A DNA stretch of 10,171 bases from contig JAGCZE010000308.1 in NCBI GenBank assembly GCA_017960415.1, forward strand, positions 1-10,171. Reading direction: 5' to 3'. The notes under the pieces were generated by a model that was not told the DNA's origin, made no database searches, and worked only from the letters and a program-made list of their open reading frames with translations. The position numbers and the translations under genes were made by a program. Every line of letters begins with the position of its first letter. The first letter of the stretch is position 1. The stretch is from Lachnospiraceae bacterium (GTDB lineage: Bacteria; Bacillota_A; Clostridia; Lachnospirales; Lachnospiraceae). Below, piece after piece: positions 7,995-10,171 of this stretch.

Positions 7995-9045
7995 AGCAAA
8001 GAAAGATAAAAATATTACTGCTGTAAGCCCTGCTGTTTCGGACGGCGCTGTGGTAGAGAGAACCTTCTGGGAAAGAAATAGTCTGACCAACGGCTATCTT
8101 CTGAGAAAAAAGATTACTGCAGTATTTATAAGTATTGTCAGGGCAATCCTGCTGTTCGGTCTCGTATTCTTGATCCTTCAGCCGGTATTCAATAAGATCT
8201 CTGTAAGCTTCATGACCGAGCAGGATCTGTATAATCCTATAGTTATATCGATCCCTCTTCATCCGAATGTAGATAACTATATCCTTTCGGCGAAGATCAT
8301 GAACTATGGCAAGGGTATCGTTACATCCCTGATAGTTTCATTGACCATAGCGATCATTCAGGTTGCGATGACAACAATCGTCGGATACGGATTTGCCCGT
8401 TTCAAATTCCCGCTCAAGAACATGTGGTTTGCATTTGTTATGCTGCTGATCATGGTTCCTCCGCAGACCGTTTCGACTTCACTGTTCCTGCACTTCAGTA
8501 TGTTTGATGTTTTGGGCATCATCAAGCTGATCACGGGCAATACGTTGAATCTGCGTGGTTCGGCGGTTCCTTACTACCTGATGAGCTTAGGCTGCATGGG
8601 TCTGAAGAACGGACTTTATATTTACCTGGTAAGACAGTATTTTCGTAATATTCCCGTCGACCTTGAAGAGGCGGCATATATTGACGGCTGCGGCACCTTG
8701 AAGACATTCTTCAAGATCATGCTTCCCCAGGCGAAGCCCATCATCACTTCCTGCTTCCTGTTCGCATTTGTATGGCAGTGGACCGACGGTTTCTATTCAA
8801 GACTGTTCTTAAGCAAGCTGACTCTGGTTAGTACAAGCCTTTCAACCATCGTAGCGAGCCTCGGTGTTGAAGTAGCACGTAACCAGACAGGTAACGGAGC
8901 TTCGCAGGCATCGGTTTCTGTAGCACGTTCGAACCAGATATTGTCCACAGGTACCTTAATGATCGTTGCTCCTATCATACTGCTTTATCTGTTTGCTCAG
9001 AGACAGTTCGTAGAGAGTCTTGCAAGTACGGGTATAAAGATGTAA
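7981..9045 (+). CDS. carbohydrate ABC transporter permease, MalG-like, long form
   Basis: Partner of the preceding MalF-like permease in the second importer. At 354 residues it is longer than the usual 270 to 300 for MalG proteins. The extra length is a hydrophilic N-terminus of about 45 residues and a loop of nearly 50 residues between the fifth and sixth membrane segments (275-322), which contains the near-repeats VEVARNQ (296-302) and VSVARSNQ (312-319). Membrane segments lie near 46-70, 111-136, 147-172, 196-217, 254-272 and 323-341. The EAA loop at 230-252 reads EAAYIDGCGTLKTFFKIMLP then QAK, and the C-terminus LASTGIKM matches family form. The start is GTG, overlapping the previous gene by 14 bases. 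It closes the seven-gene run; the 265-base gap after it has a fresh promoter but no clear terminator. Confidence 0.92.
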   Translation: MTKDKAKKDKNITAVSPAVSDGAVVERTFWERNSLTNGYLLRKKITAVFISIVRAILLFGLVFLILQPVFNKISVSFMTEQDLYNPIVISIPLHPNVDNYILSAKIMNYGKGIVTSLIVSLTIAIIQVAMTTIVGYGFARFKFPLKNMWFAFVMLLIMVPPQTVSTSLFLHFSMFDVLGIIKLITGNTLNLRGSAVPYYLMSLGCMGLKNGLYIYLVRQYFRNIPVDLEEAAYIDGCGTLKTFFKIMLPQAKPIITSCFLFAFVWQWTDGFYSRLFLSKLTLVSTSLSTIVASLGVEVARNQTGNGASQASVSVARSNQILSTGTLMIVAPIILLYLFAQRQFVESLASTGIKM

Positions 9046-9118
9046 AGAATTTGTTGTTGGAAAACTAAAATTTTGGTGAATTCTAACAATATTTGATTAA
9101 TAAAAGTTTAAATAAGAT

Positions 9119-9147
9119 TAGACAACTAAATAATCTTGTGCTATAAT
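9119..9147 (+). promoter_or_regulatory. strong sigma-A-type promoter for the binding-protein gene
   Basis: TAGACA (9119-9124, five of six) is followed by an exact 17-base spacer and a perfect TATAAT (9142-9147), with an extended -10 TG at 9139-9140. The region before it (9046-9118) is very AT-rich, which favours promoter use. Transcription should start near 9153-9155, giving a leader of about 155 bases. This lets the solute-binding protein be made in excess of the permeases, as is usual for ABC importers. It is the best promoter visible in the window. Confidence 0.85.
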
Positions 9148-9153
9148 GCAACA

Positions 9154-9310
9154 TGTAGTGTTTTGAAAGGTTACAAACACAAGAACCTTTTTCCTAACAG
9201 TATCTAAATTGCAAGGTTCGGTCGGCTCCCGGAATGTGATACTGGCCGCCGGATGCAATGCAATTTAAATAAATTGGCATTAAGCCGATTCAATTTACAA
9301 GGAGGAAGAA
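9154..9310 (+). ncRNA. structured 5' leader, candidate cis-regulatory RNA
   Basis: Three hairpins can be drawn. First: AAAGGTT 9166-9172 with AACCTTT 9184-9190. Second, two-part: TAAATTGCA 9205-9213 with TGCAATTTA 9259-9267 (nine perfect pairs), enclosing TTCGG-T-CGGCT 9217-9227 with GGCCGCCGGA 9244-9253 (ten pairs with two G-U, one bulged T, loop 9228-9243). Third: AATTGGC 9272-9278 with GCCGATT 9284-9290. Alternatives compete: CAATTTA recurs at 9291-9297 and can also take TAAATTG 9205-9211; AAATTG 9271-9276 can pair with CAATTT on either side; TTTTTCCT 9188-9195 can pair with the ribosome binding site 9303-9310. This is the layout of a switch, but I match it to no known riboswitch class. 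Structure was drawn by eye; AT-rich sequence gives chance pairs, and the GC-rich inner stem is the firmest part. Confidence 0.5.
9165..9191 (+). other. hairpin with trailing T run at the start of the leader
   Basis: The stem AAAGGTT/AACCTTT closes an 11-base loop (9173-9183), with a G-U pair possible at its base, and runs into TTTTT at 9188-9192. It has the outline of a weak intrinsic terminator or attenuator just after the predicted transcription start. The stem has only two G-C pairs and part of the T run lies within it, so termination would be poor. It may instead keep the TTTTTCCT segment from pairing with the ribosome binding site. Confidence 0.3.
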
Positions 9311-10171
9311 ATGAAAAAAAGAAATTTGCAAAGAATCTTTGCTGCTTTCATGGCAACCGCTATGGCAGTAACCGCAGCCGGCTGTACTAAGGACAGTGGC
9401 ACTACCACAGATCCTACCAGCGCTCCTGATCCTACAAAGGCTGAGGCAAACAACGGGGGAGGAACAAAAACAGAGACAACACCTGAGCCTACAAAGGAAG
9501 TTAAGAATATTCCCGCAGACGAGTTCTACTGTGAGCTTAACGATGACGGAATCTATGTAGACCAGTATGGCAACAAGATCGACCTTGGCGGAATGCACAT
9601 CGTAGTTCGTGACTGGTGGTCAAGCGGAAGAAAGACAGAGAATCTTACCGCTTACGATACCGCTCAGTACGCTTACTGGGATGAGATCATGGCTGAGTAC
9701 AACTTCACTATCGAGAGCCAGACAATCGGCGATTGGGGAACTGTTCCTCAGGACTTCGTTGACTATGCATCTATTCCCGATGATGGCAACAACTATGTAT
9801 TCACTCTTCGTGATGATCCCGCTGTTACATCAGTTATGAGCAATGGTCTTATGTTCGACCTTTCAACTCTTTACGCTCTTATCTTTGATGAGGAGAAGTT
9901 CCAGAAGAACCTTCTTCATCAGCAGTACAGCAAGAAGGGTGCTATCTACTGTATGTATGCAGGCGCTTCAGAGCCTCGTACAGGTGTTTACTTCAATACC
10001 ACAGTTCTTAAGAACGCTGGTATCGATCCCAACGAGATCTATGACCTTCAGAAGAATGATCAGTGGACATGGGATAAGTTTGATGAGTATATGGGCAAGG
10101 TTCAGAGAGATACCGATTCAGACGGTGTTGATGATGTATTTGGTCTTACCGTTAATGAAGGTGTTATGACC
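9311..10171 (+). CDS. extracellular solute-binding lipoprotein of a sugar ABC importer (3' end missing)
   Basis: Reads from ATG 9311 to the window edge with no stop: 287 residues, the N-terminal part of a protein that is usually 430 to 600 long. A signal peptide (basic 2-8, hydrophobic 9-24) ends in a lipobox with Cys25 (TAAGC), so it should be lipid-anchored outside the membrane. A Thr/Pro-rich tether follows (26-64, with repeated DPT and PEPTK units). The mature domain from about 94 (MHIVVRDWW) shows typical binding-protein features: YFNTTVLKNAGID at 228-240, QWTWDKFDEY at 251-260, and a calcium-site-like DTDSDGVDD at 267-275 leading to FGLT. GGAGG at 9301-9305 fixes the start. Leucine codons are 13 CTT, one TTG and no CTG, unlike the permeases, consistent with high expression. 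It most likely feeds the adjacent permease pair; ligand unknown. Confidence 0.92.
   Translation, partial: MKKRNLQRIFAAFMATAMAVTAAGCTKDSGTTTDPTSAPDPTKAEANNGGGTKTETTPEPTKEVKNIPADEFYCELNDDGIYVDQYGNKIDLGGMHIVVRDWWSSGRKTENLTAYDTAQYAYWDEIMAEYNFTIESQTIGDWGTVPQDFVDYASIPDDGNNYVFTLRDDPAVTSVMSNGLMFDLSTLYALIFDEEKFQKNLLHQQYSKKGAIYCMYAGASEPRTGVYFNTTVLKNAGIDPNEIYDLQKNDQWTWDKFDEYMGKVQRDTDSDGVDDVFGLTVNEGVMT

Noticed and set aside
9046..9118. Terminator after the second MalG-like gene
   Set aside because: Only a five-base TTGTT/AACAA pairing and a short AAAATTTT palindrome are present, with no GC-rich stem and T run. I see no convincing intrinsic terminator, so read-through into the binding-protein gene is possible.
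9154..9310. Known riboswitch class such as cyclic-di-GMP (GEMM) or tetrahydrofolate
   Set aside because: The conserved core sequences of those classes are absent. The stems are visible but match no class I can recall, so no ligand is proposed.
9609..10169. Two plus-strand readings (9609-9839 and 9843-10169) in another frame
   Set aside because: Both are out of frame with the binding protein that starts at 9311, which has a ribosome binding site, signal peptide and lipobox. They are shadows.
1..10171. CRISPR array, tRNA, rRNA, insertion sequence or phage genes
   Set aside because: No spaced direct repeats, transposase or integrase motifs, terminal inverted repeats or RNA-gene signatures were seen; all long readings are explained by the transporter locus.

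Overview
The window is a one-strand (+) carbohydrate-uptake locus of a Gram-positive anaerobe of the Bacillota, most likely class Clostridia and probably Lachnospiraceae-like. That placement is an inference. It rests on moderate GC with AT-rich gaps, strong GGAG/GGAGG ribosome binding sites, a very good TAGACA-17-TATAAT promoter, and the protein families present (MalF/MalG-type sugar permeases, lipoprotein solute-binding protein, DUF5696-like protein, Yip1-family protein). No sequence here identifies a genus.

Layout. Bases 1-106 hold the probable 3' end of an upstream gene and a short gap. Two permeases follow (107-1045 MalF-like, 1103-2008 MalG-like). Next are three genes that are not classical transporter parts: a secreted, membrane-anchored NHL-type beta-propeller protein with a TPR-like segment (2105-3610), a polytopic Yip1-family protein (3663-4319), and a large membrane-anchored DUF5696-like protein (4366-6960). 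A second, divergent permease pair follows (7044-7994 MalF-like with a large external insertion; 7981-9045 MalG-like, GTG start, 14-nt overlap). After the only long gap (9046-9310) comes a lipoprotein solute-binding protein, 9311 to the window end and incomplete. Gaps within 107-9045 are 46 to 96 bases or overlap, with no convincing terminator, so these seven genes look like one operon.

The 9046-9310 gap carries a near-consensus promoter and a leader of about 155 nt. The leader can fold into three hairpins and has several mutually exclusive alternative pairings, including one that would cover the ribosome binding site. The binding protein has codon use quite unlike its neighbours (all 13 CTN leucines are CTT), as expected for a much more highly expressed gene.

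How the parts may work together (inference): the lipoprotein captures an oligosaccharide at the cell surface and passes it to one permease pair, most simply the adjacent 7044/7981 pair. The first pair may serve another binding protein encoded upstream of the window. The DUF5696-like and NHL proteins both have their bulk outside the membrane and could process or sense the same glycan. The Yip1-family protein would be a membrane partner of unknown job. No ATP-binding subunit is encoded here, so both transporters would need a shared MsmK/MsiK-type ATPase from elsewhere. The substrate cannot be read from the sequence.
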